IMG/VR virus record: IMGVR_UViG_3300030098_005194
Location: 1-64,000 of that record
Strand: one strand, 5' to 3'
Length of the DNA stretch: 64,000 nt
Source: a virus
Both the position numbers and the translations under genes were made by a program. Below, piece after piece: positions 1-8,062 of this stretch; the stretch's first letter is position 1, and every line of letters begins with the position of its first letter. Under the pieces are notes generated by a model. The model was given only the letters and a program-made list of their open reading frames with translations. It did no database searches and was not told the origin of the DNA.

Positions 1-1
1 C

Positions 2-721
2 ATGACAGCGAATACTGTTACCATAAATGCATCAACGACGAACGCCACCAGTGTCCAGAACACGCAACACGTAGCATCCCACATGTACCACGCATTCAAT
101 GCGGGTGCAGATGCCTGTGAATTGCAGGGAATGGCCCTAGTGAAAAACATGATACTTCGTGTACCCGAAGTTACGCAGACAGTTACCCGTGAGCAATTCA
201 ACGAATTGCTTGCGGAGATAGTGACCAAGGACAAAGACGGAAAGGGTCAGATTGCGTACCCGCAGGTAAATGGGAAGATGAGAACCTTCCGCAACAACCA
301 CCCAAATCTGGGCGGTCTTTCCTTTGGAAAGTGGGTCAGGGATAATGTCCCTAACGGGAAGAATTGGGCAGACAGTGACATCTCCAAGGAGATGGCAACT
401 TACGCCCTGCACCTTGGGGTGGCTCCGGCCACTCCAACCCCTGCGGAAGTCCCTGCACCAACCCTTTCGGGTATTGAGCAAATGATTGCTGATGTGGAAC
501 TACCACCTGCGCCATCTCTGGAGAGCTGGACAGTCAAGGCGGGCGATGAAGTGAGGGAGTACGAGCTTCCTTCCGAGCCCGTAGCCGTAGCCGAGGAAGC
601 TTCGATACTGATGATTAAAGCCGACCTTGTGAAAGCGGGCGTCTACACAGTCGCCCAAGCTGACAGGACTGCTGAGAAGAGGCTCAGAAAGGTTCACGGA
701 ATTATATTCGGCACAAACTGA
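2..721 (+). CDS. Unrecognised protein, start possibly outside window
   Basis: Open frame of 239 codons from an ATG at base 2; since the window begins one base earlier, the true start could lie upstream. The protein has a Thr/Asn/Ala-rich N-terminus (about residues 1-35), a mixed helical middle (40-140), a Pro/Ala-rich linker (about 140-175) and a basic C-terminus. I see no known motif. It is followed by the hairpin-rich non-coding region, so it is probably the last gene of a transcription unit entering from the left. Its base composition is more GC-rich than the genes from 1318 onward. Confidence 0.6.
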   Translation: MTANTVTINASTTNATSVQNTQHVASHMYHAFNAGADACELQGMALVKNMILRVPEVTQTVTREQFNELLAEIVTKDKDGKGQIAYPQVNGKMRTFRNNHPNLGGLSFGKWVRDNVPNGKNWADSDISKEMATYALHLGVAPATPTPAEVPAPTLSGIEQMIADVELPPAPSLESWTVKAGDEVREYELPSEPVAVAEEASILMIKADLVKAGVYTVAQADRTAEKRLRKVHGIIFGTN

Positions 722-815
722 GCGGGTAACCGCAATCAGTAGCCCAGACATTCGTAACCCCAGTGATGGCGTGAAGCCGGAGGGGGAGTACACAAATACA
801 ACTCATGTCAATTCC

Positions 816-845
816 GGGGCGGGGGGTTACTCTTCCCCCCGTCCC
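816..845. repeat. G/C hairpin 1 (11-bp stem, 8-nt loop)
   Basis: Bases 816-826 (GGGGCGGGGGG) pair with 835-845 (CCCCCCGTCCC), with one G:U pair, around the loop TTACTCTT. It lies about 95 bases after the stop of the gene ending at 721. It may be a terminator or mRNA-end structure, or a protein or origin structure. No long T-run follows it. Confidence 0.7.
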
Positions 846-860
846 ACCTTCCGCTCATCG

Positions 861-900
861 GGGCGGGGGTGTTGGCGTTCTACCCGTCCCACCCCCGCCC
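861..900. repeat. G/C hairpin 2 (11-bp perfect stem, 18-nt loop)
   Basis: Bases 861-871 (GGGCGGGGGTG) are perfectly complementary to 890-900 (CACCCCCGCCC). Only 15 bases separate it from hairpin 1, and the arms of the two hairpins are related (GGGCGGGGG core), suggesting duplication. The right side also repeats the CCCGTCCCACC string seen at the end of hairpin 1. Confidence 0.75.
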
Positions 901-1065
901 GCACACTCTCGTTTCTTCCCCGTCCTGCCGAAGCACCGTGCAACCTCGTTGCACAACCATACGGGTGGGAAAAACCACAGGCTTGCGCAGAGAGCGCACG
1001 ATTCGGGCCTGTTGATTATCAATTGTGTGGGCATCGTTGGGGTGTTGTGTCACCCACCCACCGCA

Positions 1066-1125
1066 TTACGCACACTCGCACACGCCCCCTTACGCGTACG
1101 CATAGGTACGCATAGACGCTTACGC
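1066..1125. repeat. TACGC cluster with 10-bp tandem repeat
   Basis: TACGC occurs five times between about 1067 and 1125. Two copies sit in a perfect head-to-tail repeat of GTACGCATAG (1096-1105 and 1106-1115). Short spaced repeats next to AT-rich DNA resemble iterons or operator sites. Function is inferred only. Confidence 0.6.
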
Positions 1126-1287
1126 AACGTGGGGCTTGCATCAATACAATCAATTCAATTATTATACATACACAATAATAATGTGTGTGTAATATATGTG
1201 TGTAGGGGCATTGTTGTACACGTTCATGTTTCAAACGTCTATACGAATAATGTGAATAACGGGAATAATCACCCAAGGAGCTTTTTC

Positions 1288-1297
1288 TTTAAGTATA
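1288..1297 (+). promoter_or_regulatory. TATA-like promoter for the 1318 operon
   Basis: TTTAAGTATA begins 30 bases before the ATG at 1318, followed by CCTAGAG, which matches the CTAGA part of the element repeated at 5801, 8802 and 22869. The spacing would put the transcript start close to the ATG, and there is no clear Shine-Dalgarno sequence, so a leaderless or near-leaderless mRNA is likely. Confidence 0.6.
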
Positions 1298-1317
1298 CCT
1301 AGAGTCGAAGACTATTG

Positions 1318-2034
1318 ATGACTGTCAAGTTAATCGAAGATACTGAACCTAACCTAGAACGCCCTGTTAATATCGTATATACTACGTGCAATAACTGCGG
1401 AGCAATCTCAAGCATTGCTGACCTTAGCTCACCCACAGACTACGACAATGCGTACGCATTCACAACCCTAGCTTGCTGTGGAAGAACACCTAACTCATGT
1501 ATGAGTTTGCACAATGAAATACCCGATGGCTCCGACTTGTTGTACTACGCATTTAGAGATGAGTATTGGAATGGCTTTCGCACCGCTAAACATAGCAACT
1601 CTCCCTTGCTAAAGAGTGTGATGGGCAGAGCTTGGTCGAATTACACAGTTGCGAAAACGATTGCACAATACCTTGTGGACAATGACATGCAAGATGGTGT
1701 GGACATCTACTTCAACTGTATGAAAGTCAGTCCGATTGCGTTGGTGTTGTATGACAATGACAAGATAGACCTTGAGCAACTGACTATGCATCCTATGGGA
1801 GAGATGCACGGTAGTCCAGAGAACAGGATGGGAGTTTACGTACACTTTGGTACGCAAATGGAAGTGCCAGTGATGGAAGGTCTTCCCATCGCATGGAGAT
1901 TCAACGACATCATGTGGGAGATTGACGATGGACATTGGGAGTTTGTGAATCCCTACGTTGGATGCTTCTACCAAGAGGACGACGTTGGGCAGTACGATAG
2001 TTACGGGAGTTGGATAGATGACAATACACAGTGA
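1318..2034 (+). CDS. Unrecognised acidic protein with Cys pairs
   Basis: 238-residue acidic protein, first gene behind the promoter at 1288. I chose the ATG at 1318 over the in-frame TTG three bases earlier because of the TATA spacing. Near the N-terminus a CNNC pair (about residues 26-29) and a CC...C group (about 54-63) could form a treble-clef or zinc-ribbon-like site. The rest is rich in Asp, Glu, Tyr and Trp, with no motif I recognise. Confidence 0.8.
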   Translation: MTVKLIEDTEPNLERPVNIVYTTCNNCGAISSIADLSSPTDYDNAYAFTTLACCGRTPNSCMSLHNEIPDGSDLLYYAFRDEYWNGFRTAKHSNSPLLKSVMGRAWSNYTVAKTIAQYLVDNDMQDGVDIYFNCMKVSPIALVLYDNDKIDLEQLTMHPMGEMHGSPENRMGVYVHFGTQMEVPVMEGLPIAWRFNDIMWEIDDGHWEFVNPYVGCFYQEDDVGQYDSYGSWIDDNTQ

Positions 2035-2056
2035 GATAATTGAGTGGAGAAGACAC

Positions 2057-2101
2057 ATGAGAGAATGCGCAGAAGAGGAAGAAAGGAGGAATGAAGAATG
2101 A
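2057..2101 (+). CDS. Possible 14-codon leader peptide
   Basis: A tiny frame (ATG at 2057, TGA at 2099-2101) sits in the only gap inside this operon. Its stop overlaps the ATG of the next gene in the ATGA arrangement used throughout the window, and it contains the GGAGG that serves that gene. It encodes a Glu/Arg-rich peptide. It could be a translated leader that couples into 2098, or chance. Confidence 0.25.
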   Translation: MRECAEEEERRNEE

Positions 2102-2583
2102 TAAGAAACTGGATAACGAAGATAGTGAATGAACAAATAACGAACGCCATGAAAGAAGACGGAGAGATAACACGCAAAGTCGCAGGGCAAATAAAACTGC
2201 ATGAACTAGCAGACTACGTAGATGCATCAGATATTGCGGAGCATTTTGATTCGTATGATATTGCACGGGAGATTGACATTGATGACATCGTGTACCACAT
2301 AGACATGAGTGATGTTGCAGGTTACATTGATACGAGCGATATGGCAGACCACTTCTCTGCTCAAGACATCGCACAACACATGGACATCGAGCATGATTGG
2401 GCAGAGGTTGCTCGCAACATGATGGAGGACTTGGAGCCAGAGCATTATGCAGAGCTACTCAGAGTGATGACGAACACTAACCCATTGATTGTGCAGAAGA
2501 TGCACGATATGGCTACCATGTTTGCAGATGTACTCAAGGTACTGCTTGCAGTAGAGGTCATAACGGAAGGCGAGGAAGAATGA
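2098..2583 (+). CDS. Protein with seven tandem 9-residue repeats
   Basis: 161 residues. After a basic/helical N-terminus (1-36), residues 37-99 are seven head-to-tail copies of a nine-residue unit with the pattern [hydrophobic]-A-x-[aromatic/E/H]-[I/F/V]-D-x-x-D. The repeated Asp and aliphatic positions would stack every nine residues. A helical C-terminal part (100-161) follows, ending in an acidic tail. GGAGG lies 11 bases before the ATG. Similar nonapeptide arrays occur in some phage proteins of unknown role; I cannot assign a function. A repeating coil or solenoid is likely. Confidence 0.85.
   Translation: MIRNWITKIVNEQITNAMKEDGEITRKVAGQIKLHELADYVDASDIAEHFDSYDIAREIDIDDIVYHIDMSDVAGYIDTSDMADHFSAQDIAQHMDIEHDWAEVARNMMEDLEPEHYAELLRVMTNTNPLIVQKMHDMATMFADVLKVLLAVEVITEGEEE
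2206..2394 (+). repeat. Coding tandem repeat, 7 x 27 bp
   Basis: DNA encoding the seven 9-residue units. The unit is conserved at protein level (x-A-x-x-h-D-x-x-D) more than at DNA level, indicating selection on the peptide rather than a recent slippage expansion. Confidence 0.8.
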
Positions 2584-2810
2584 AAGATTACGACGAAGCA
2601 ACATACGAAATTGAATACGGCCCTAAGAGGTTGTACACAGTGATAGAGTGGACTGATGGCAAGAGCCTGTTCCTCGATGGGGATAGTGAGATTATCTTCA
2701 TGGAGGAATACATGGAGGCTAGGCAGTTGAGAGACTGGGAACACATGGAAAGCCTGTTCGGTATAGGCAGTGAGTATCACGGAATTGCAGATGGAGTTGA
2801 TGAAGAATGA
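2580..2810 (+). CDS. Small acidic protein, unknown
   Basis: 76 residues, ATGA-overlapping both neighbours. Strongly acidic with several Tyr and Trp residues. No motif recognised. Position suggests translational coupling within the 1318-5805 operon. Confidence 0.75.
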   Translation: MKDYDEATYEIEYGPKRLYTVIEWTDGKSLFLDGDSEIIFMEEYMEARQLRDWEHMESLFGIGSEYHGIADGVDEE

Positions 2811-3436
2811 GAGAAGTAGAAAAGATGAGTATGGAAGAATTGCAGAGAGAAGTCAGACGGTTGCGTAACCAAGCTACGAGTTGCGACGAGAAATGGTTCA
2901 ACCCTAACTGGTGGTGGAACGACATTGATTGTGATGAGGCTTTGGACAAGTACATCAACGAGGATTACGGAACACCTGCTAGGGAATTGTTGAAGGAGTT
3001 GTACGAAGGCATCCTATCGCTTGGTGATTTCAGAAGCGGAGTGAACGATTGCAGAGTAACTACGCTGGACACAGTGACCAAGCACCATCCGTCCTACGAT
3101 GAGTTGCTTGAGAACGAGGGTGGTTGCAGAACGACCTTCACTGTGAACACCGGCATGATTGCGCAGAACTCCTTCGGCACTGTTGCACAGGAGGATGGTG
3201 TGGAATTGAAAATGAACATCAGTGTTGGGCCAATGAAGGAAGGTGGTCTGCAACGTGGTTGCTTTGAGTATTACGACAAAGATTGTGAGTGGTACGCAGA
3301 AGGTGGACTGTGGTTTGAGAACAGGGAGCTTGTGGACTTCGATGGCTCTTACTCGTTGTCCAAGTACATAGCTGACTGGCTGATTGAGCAGGGGTTCAAG
3401 GTTTCCCCTATCTATTGGGGAGGGAAGAAAGAATGA
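2807..3436 (+). CDS. Unrecognised acidic protein
   Basis: 209 residues. The N-terminal ~25 residues are a charged helix of Glu/Arg heptad type, followed by a Trp-rich segment (NPNWWWND, about residues 32-39) and a mixed alpha/beta remainder with scattered Cys. It ends in a Lys-rich tail whose DNA supplies the GGGAGG ribosome-binding site of the next gene. No family recognised. Confidence 0.75.
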   Translation: MREVEKMSMEELQREVRRLRNQATSCDEKWFNPNWWWNDIDCDEALDKYINEDYGTPARELLKELYEGILSLGDFRSGVNDCRVTTLDTVTKHHPSYDELLENEGGCRTTFTVNTGMIAQNSFGTVAQEDGVELKMNISVGPMKEGGLQRGCFEYYDKDCEWYAEGGLWFENRELVDFDGSYSLSKYIADWLIEQGFKVSPIYWGGKKE

Positions 3437-5805
3437 CACCGGAAACAATGCACAAAGTTGTCAAGCACTTCTTGACCTACGGCGCACCCAACAGTGAGGA
3501 CTTCATTGGACCGAACAAGTTTGACTGGGACTTCTTCTGTGAGATGGGGGCTAAGAGAGAGCTTACGCAGATGGATGTGTACTGGTGTGCAAAGAGATTG
3601 CAGAAGTACAGTAGGACACAAGTGCCTCTCATCTGTGAGGATTTGGGGATACCACTTGTGAACATCAACGATGTGTACGTAGCTACTATGCTTGAGCTTG
3701 CACAGGACGATGAACCTGCGGTGTATTACACAAGGTACGTCGAGGACTGGCAGAGTGCTAAGGGTTACTCTGGACAGACCAAGCGTATTATTGTGAAGCC
3801 TAAGTTTGGTATGCGCAATGACTTGTACAATCAGCTCAGTGGTGGACTTGGCTTCCCTGCGTTCAAGTATCTGGGTAAGCACATTGGTATGTCCATTAAG
3901 GATGACACTGACACAATCAGAAAAGCATCTGTCATTATCAACGATGCCGGATTTGATACCACGCAACTACTCAGTATGCTTGAGGGTGCAGAGGTCAAGG
4001 AGGAACAACCACAGGACTACACAGTAAGATTGCACAAGGATGCGGTTGCCATGTACATACCTTACGCAAGTAGTGGGGTGCATGCACAGACTAGAATCAG
4101 TGCCAAGTCAAACGATGGTAAGTGGTTGCCTGACACAAAGGAATGGGCAGTGCCACTGGCTACTGTGAGTGACTTCCTAGATGAGATTATGAGTTTCAAT
4201 GCTGAGTTGCACACCATGGTCATGTCCATTGAAGAAGTGAACAACTACGTGTCGAACAAGGCCGAGAGGATAACGATAAGCAGTGCGCCTTCCCTGAGTG
4301 ACGAGAATGTGATTGACTCCATGAGGCAGAGATTGAGCGAGGTGTTCCCAGATGGCATGGAGCTTTACCCATTCCAGTACGCAGGTGTAAGGTTTGGTGA
4401 GCTTTCCAACGGAAGATGGTTGATTGGTGATGAGATGGGACTTGGTAAGACGGTGCAAGCCATTGCGTACATGGGACTTCACCCTGAGCAGATGCCCGCA
4501 CTGATTGTATCACCCGCAGTTGTGAAGTACAACTGGCTGAAGGAGTGTAAGACTTGGCTATCCAATGTGTACACGATGGACGTTGTTGAGAAAACCAACA
4601 GTCCCATACCAGATACGGACATCGTAATCATCAACTACGATTTGATGTCCAAGCAGAAGGACAACCTACTAGGTAGGTTCAAGACGGTTGTGTTCGATGA
4701 GTCGCATTACCTGAAGAATCGTGGTAGCAAGAGCAAGCCTGTGCAGAGAACGAAGGCGTGCATGGAAGTAGCAGAAGAGGCTGAGTGTGTCATCTGCCTT
4801 TCCGGTACTGCGATACCCAACAGACCGATTGAGTTGTGGAACACCATATCAATGCTTAGACCGACAGAGTGGAAAGGTAAGTGGCAAGACTACGTGACTA
4901 CGTACTGTGATGGTTACAGGGGTGACTTCGGTTGGGTTGTTGATGGTGCGTCGAACCAAGATGAGTTGCACAAGAAGACAAGGGACTTCATGATACGCAG
5001 ACTGAAGAAGGAAGTGTTGCCTGACCTACCCGACAAAGTGAGGCAGTACCCGGTTGTTACACCTGACGCTGACATGCTCAAGGAGTACAGGAGAGCTGCG
5101 CAGACTTGGGCAAGGGGGATGAAGAGTGACGATAGACCACCGGGTTACGTACTCAATATGCTGACTGACTTGAGGAACAGATGCGGAGAGATGAAGGCAG
5201 AACCCGCAGCACGATGGGCTCTTGAGTACCTTGAGCAGAATGACACACCCATCATTGTGTACTCACACCACCTGAAGATACACAAGATGATTGAGACGAA
5301 GATGAATGAGATGAGGCAATCGGATATGAACAAAGGTAGGACAAGACACAACAGGGCTTTGCGCATAGCAACCATAGATGGCTCAGTCGCTCCCAAGAAG
5401 AGGCAGGAGATTGTGGAGTCATTCCAGAACAACGAGCTTGATGTGCTTCTCTGTTCCACAATCGCAGCAGGTGTGGGTCTTACGCTCACCGCAGCTGACA
5501 CGGTGCTGTTCGTTGAGAGGGAGTGGGTTCCCGCACACGAAGAGCAAGCCGAGGATAGGGTGAGTAGGATTGGAGCAGAGGACAAGGACACTGTGTGGGC
5601 TGTGTATCTAACGATTGAGAATACGATTGATGCGAAGTTCAACAGGATAGTCGAGAGCAAGCGCAAGGAGATAAAGGCGATACTGGATGGTGGTGAGATT
5701 TGGGAGCGCACAAGCATACTCAACGACTTGCTGAAGGCGATGGTAGATTCGGGTGAGTTACCCAAAGATGCGTTATCCGAATATGTAGAAGGAGATTTAC
5801 TTTAA
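3433..5805 (+). CDS. SNF2-family (SF2) DNA helicase/translocase
   Basis: 790 residues from the ATG at 3433 (GGGAGG upstream; an in-frame TTG at 3415 is less likely). The C-terminal two thirds is a two-lobe SF2 engine of the SNF2 group: Q-motif-like YPFQYAGVRF, Walker A DEMGLGKT (Lys about 339), DESH box (about 422-425), motif III LSGTAIPN, and lobe 2 with AAGVGLTLTAADTV and the motif VI segment EDRVSRIG (Arg about 712). The N-terminal ~290 residues are not recognised; they could hold a substrate-binding domain as in SMARCAL1-like proteins. ATP-driven dsDNA translocation for replication-fork or recombination work is the family role. The stop codon lies inside the next promoter. Confidence 0.93.
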   Translation: MTPETMHKVVKHFLTYGAPNSEDFIGPNKFDWDFFCEMGAKRELTQMDVYWCAKRLQKYSRTQVPLICEDLGIPLVNINDVYVATMLELAQDDEPAVYYTRYVEDWQSAKGYSGQTKRIIVKPKFGMRNDLYNQLSGGLGFPAFKYLGKHIGMSIKDDTDTIRKASVIINDAGFDTTQLLSMLEGAEVKEEQPQDYTVRLHKDAVAMYIPYASSGVHAQTRISAKSNDGKWLPDTKEWAVPLATVSDFLDEIMSFNAELHTMVMSIEEVNNYVSNKAERITISSAPSLSDENVIDSMRQRLSEVFPDGMELYPFQYAGVRFGELSNGRWLIGDEMGLGKTVQAIAYMGLHPEQMPALIVSPAVVKYNWLKECKTWLSNVYTMDVVEKTNSPIPDTDIVIINYDLMSKQKDNLLGRFKTVVFDESHYLKNRGSKSKPVQRTKACMEVAEEAECVICLSGTAIPNRPIELWNTISMLRPTEWKGKWQDYVTTYCDGYRGDFGWVVDGASNQDELHKKTRDFMIRRLKKEVLPDLPDKVRQYPVVTPDADMLKEYRRAAQTWARGMKSDDRPPGYVLNMLTDLRNRCGEMKAEPAARWALEYLEQNDTPIIVYSHHLKIHKMIETKMNEMRQSDMNKGRTRHNRALRIATIDGSVAPKKRQEIVESFQNNELDVLLCSTIAAGVGLTLTAADTVLFVEREWVPAHEEQAEDRVSRIGAEDKDTVWAVYLTIENTIDAKFNRIVESKRKEIKAILDGGEIWERTSILNDLLKAMVDSGELPKDALSEYVEGDLL

Positions 5806-5836
5806 ATAAGACTAGAATGGAAATAATTGAAGGAGG
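5800..5836 (+). promoter_or_regulatory. TATA-like promoter plus Shine-Dalgarno, copy A
   Basis: TTTAAATA (5801-5808) followed by AGACTAGAATGG and AAGGAGG (5830-5836). From 5800 to 5826 it is identical over 27 bases to the element at 8801-8827. The repeat continues to the ribosome-binding site with a single mismatch. The promoter overlaps the stop codon of the helicase gene, so the gap between operons is almost nil. Confidence 0.75.
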
Positions 5837-5843
5837 AAAGAAA

Positions 5844-6281
5844 ATGATGAATGAAGAAAAGATGAATGAAGAAACAAAGAAATGCGCCGACTTAGTTGTT
5901 GGTGAGATGAACGACAGGATAGACGAGCTAAGGAGATTGTACGATGCGTGGTGTCAAGGCGAGGACTACGAGGACGATGCGGAGGACGAGTGGGACAAGA
6001 TTGATTGCGAGTCAATCTACGACCACGGACTGGGCTTCGACTACGTTGAGCCGAACACGTTCGATGAGCAACCGCTAGGCTACTGGCGATACCAGTTGTC
6101 ATGGGGTGGCCCCTCGGACGAGTTCAGGTATGTGGATGATGGAAGCATCGAGTATTGGTACATGGAGTGGTTCGATAGTGCGCACCGCATTCTGACGGGT
6201 CGTGACCACGCATTCATGCAGGAGTTTGCTGAGAGCTTCTTCATGATAACGCACAAGGGAAAGTGGGAGCGTGATTACTGA
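5844..6281 (+). CDS. Unrecognised acidic protein
   Basis: 145 residues. The ATG at 5844 is chosen because AGGAGG ends eight bases before it; an in-frame ATG at 5817 lies within the promoter element. Residues ~30-75 are very acidic with Tyr/Asp runs. The C-terminal half has aromatic-rich segments (GYWRYQLSWGG and EYWYMEWFD) that look like a small folded domain. I recall similar aromatic patterns in phage hypothetical proteins but no function. Confidence 0.75.
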   Translation: MMNEEKMNEETKKCADLVVGEMNDRIDELRRLYDAWCQGEDYEDDAEDEWDKIDCESIYDHGLGFDYVEPNTFDEQPLGYWRYQLSWGGPSDEFRYVDDGSIEYWYMEWFDSAHRILTGRDHAFMQEFAESFFMITHKGKWERDY

Positions 6282-6407
6282 ATGAGCGGTGGATGGATTG
6301 CGTACAGGAAAGCAAAGAAGGAGATTGAGATATTGAAAATGAGAATTAAGGATTTGGAAAAAGAAGTGAAAGAAAGTCATAGTCACCGAGAGGAGGAGAT
6401 TGAATGA
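6282..6407 (+). CDS. 41-residue coiled-coil peptide
   Basis: Starts directly after the previous stop and ends in an ATGA overlap with 6404. After a short Gly/Trp start it is a Lys/Glu heptad-rich helix (about residues 8-41) predicted to form a coiled coil. GAGGAGG at its end serves the next gene. Packing between two genes supports it as real. Confidence 0.6.
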   Translation: MSGGWIAYRKAKKEIEILKMRIKDLEKEVKESHSHREEEIE

Positions 6408-6595
6408 GTGAGGACACCGCAACTATAACATGGCATGTGGACGATGTTCAAATGTACATACCAAGACTAACCCGTGACCAAGCTAGAGAAGTGTTACACG
6501 AAACAATACGAAAGCACAACGCTGAATTTGGTGTATCTTGGGATATTTTTGAGGTGTACGCAAACATGATGTTTCCGGTAGGTGATGATGAATGA
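6404..6595 (+). CDS. Small protein, unknown
   Basis: 63 residues with a GAGGAGG site about eight bases upstream. Short beta-like start (TITWHVDDVQMYI), then one amphipathic helix (about 22-38). No motif recognised. ATGA overlap with 6592. Confidence 0.7.
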   Translation: MSEDTATITWHVDDVQMYIPRLTRDQAREVLHETIRKHNAEFGVSWDIFEVYANMMFPVGDDE

Positions 6596-7323
6596 GTAAG
6601 GAGATATTTTACGCAGATACAAGAATGGGTACGTTGAGGCACACAGACCCCGACTTCAACTTCAGGGAGTGGTTTGGGGATATCATACTAGCCCGCACAC
6701 TCGCAGACTTCTATGAGTACGAGGCTGATTGCAGTAGGAACCAGTACGAGCAGATGTTGCGTGAGCTTGAGGATGAGGTTACACCGTACATTGACATCAA
6801 TGACATCGAGGATTACGATGAGAGCAGGGATTACACATGGGAGAAGGAAGCGATGGAGATGCCACGTAATGAGTGGTTTGAGTTGTGCGAGGAGGCATTG
6901 CTCAAGTCGCAAAGCACAAGGGACGGAAGGAGCTACGCATATCCTGCTTTTGAGGAATTAACAGACGCAGAGAAGTTTAGAGATAGTGTCGAATGGACAG
7001 TCCTTTGCACATTAGGTAGCACCTACGGTAAGGATGTGAGGAACAAATACGTGCGGTACAAGAAACTCAAGGAGCAGTATGAGGACTTGAAGTTAAGGGA
7101 CTTACACGTTGAACACCATTACATGAACTTCAAAAAATTGGAAGAGAGGAATGAGAAAATGAGAAACGAGATACAAGCAACACTGAACGATATGAACAAA
7201 CAACTCAATTCATTCGGCGATTCTGTGTATTCAAGAATGTCCAATGACCCCAAGATAGAGGGTTGGGTTGAGGCACTTGAGTATGTGCTAGGTCGCATGG
7301 ATGCACAGGGGGAAGAAGAATGA
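6592..7323 (+). CDS. Unrecognised protein with C-terminal coiled coil
   Basis: 243 residues, acidic. The N-terminal ~140 residues are mixed with many Tyr/Trp. Residues about 150-215 (KKLKEQYEDLKLRDL through ERNEKMRNEI) form a long charged helix of coiled-coil type. Probably oligomeric. ATGA-coupled on both sides. Function unknown. Confidence 0.75.
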   Translation: MSKEIFYADTRMGTLRHTDPDFNFREWFGDIILARTLADFYEYEADCSRNQYEQMLRELEDEVTPYIDINDIEDYDESRDYTWEKEAMEMPRNEWFELCEEALLKSQSTRDGRSYAYPAFEELTDAEKFRDSVEWTVLCTLGSTYGKDVRNKYVRYKKLKEQYEDLKLRDLHVEHHYMNFKKLEERNEKMRNEIQATLNDMNKQLNSFGDSVYSRMSNDPKIEGWVEALEYVLGRMDAQGEEE

Positions 7324-7649
7324 AGAAAGATGTGACGGATAAAATAACCAGACAGTCCTTAAAGAAAATTATTAAGCATTTAGATTATTTGTCCACAGAA
7401 AATTTTGGTTCGTTAAGAGAAGCACATGAACATAGAATTGAAGATGCAGGTTGGTTGTATGTAACGGCAAAATCATTGAGCGCAGAAGTTAAGCGGTTGC
7501 GTGTGATTGAGGAACAACGCATAAGGATGGGAAATGTTCTTGCTGATTATTGTATAGATGATGTGTGTGATGAGTTTTTTGAAGGCGACTACTCATTCTA
7601 TGAGAAGTTGGTTAAGGCTTACGGATGGAAAGAAGGTGATGAAGAATGA
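7320..7649 (+). CDS. Unrecognised helical protein
   Basis: 109 residues, Lys-rich at the N-terminus (KKDVTDKITRQSLKKIIKHL) and acidic at the C-terminus. Mostly helical by composition. ATGA overlaps with both neighbours. Confidence 0.7.
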   Translation: MKKDVTDKITRQSLKKIIKHLDYLSTENFGSLREAHEHRIEDAGWLYVTAKSLSAEVKRLRVIEEQRIRMGNVLADYCIDDVCDEFFEGDYSFYEKLVKAYGWKEGDEE

Positions 7650-8062
7650 GTGATAACGGAATAAAACTAATACCAATATGGATTTACTTTACAGAACAGG
7701 GTTTTACGGATGAGGAGATTGAAAACCTTACCCTAAGAGAAATTGAAAATTATCTTAACGAGGTGAGCAAAACGAAGGAATACGTCTGCTCATGGTCAAA
7801 GCTGAGAGTGAAATTGGAGACACTACCAACGATAATGAACTACCATGATGATTACAGGGGAACAATGAAAGAGATACTCAGTAAGTACCCGGACTTGGAC
7901 CCTGACGAAGAAGAGTGGTTCGCTTGGGATTATGTCGGATTGGCTGACGGATGGGGAGATTATGTCACAGGCGGAGGTGTCACCATCAACGAATTCCACG
8001 CAGACTCAAAAGTTCATGACAAGATTGAGTGCGATAACATGACCATCAGGAGGGTGGCTTGA
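7646..8062 (+). CDS. Unrecognised acidic protein
   Basis: 138 residues. Helical N-terminal half (FTDEEIENLTLREIENYLNE) and a Trp/Asp/Gly-rich middle (EEWFAWDYVGLADGWGDYV). No family recognised. The next gene begins immediately after its stop; AGGAGGGTGG near its end is that gene's ribosome-binding site. Confidence 0.72.
   Translation: MSDNGIKLIPIWIYFTEQGFTDEEIENLTLREIENYLNEVSKTKEYVCSWSKLRVKLETLPTIMNYHDDYRGTMKEILSKYPDLDPDEEEWFAWDYVGLADGWGDYVTGGGVTINEFHADSKVHDKIECDNMTIRRVA

Larger units (their letters stand above)
722..1317. other. Non-coding region, candidate origin/control region
   Basis: About 600 bases without a credible gene. The left half is very GC-rich and holds two adjacent G-run/C-run hairpins. 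The middle (about 1060-1130) holds five TACGC elements and a perfect 10-bp tandem repeat. The right half (about 1140-1300) is AT-rich with alternating TG/TA tracts and ends in a TATA-like box just before the gene at 1318. Open frames here are low-complexity Pro/Gly/Arg translations with no ribosome-binding site. Iteron-like repeats beside an AT-rich stretch and a promoter fit an origin or operator region, but this is inference from layout only. Confidence 0.55.

Noticed and set aside
1066-1125. CRISPR array or tRNA in the repeat region
   Set aside because: The repeats are 5-10 bases without regular spacers, and no cloverleaf or T-loop consensus is present.
805-1302. Long open frames (771-1115 and 805-1302, plus strand) across the non-coding region
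   Set aside because: The translations are Pro/Gly/Arg/His low-complexity, the DNA is hairpins and short repeats, and no ribosome-binding site is present. I treat them as chance frames.
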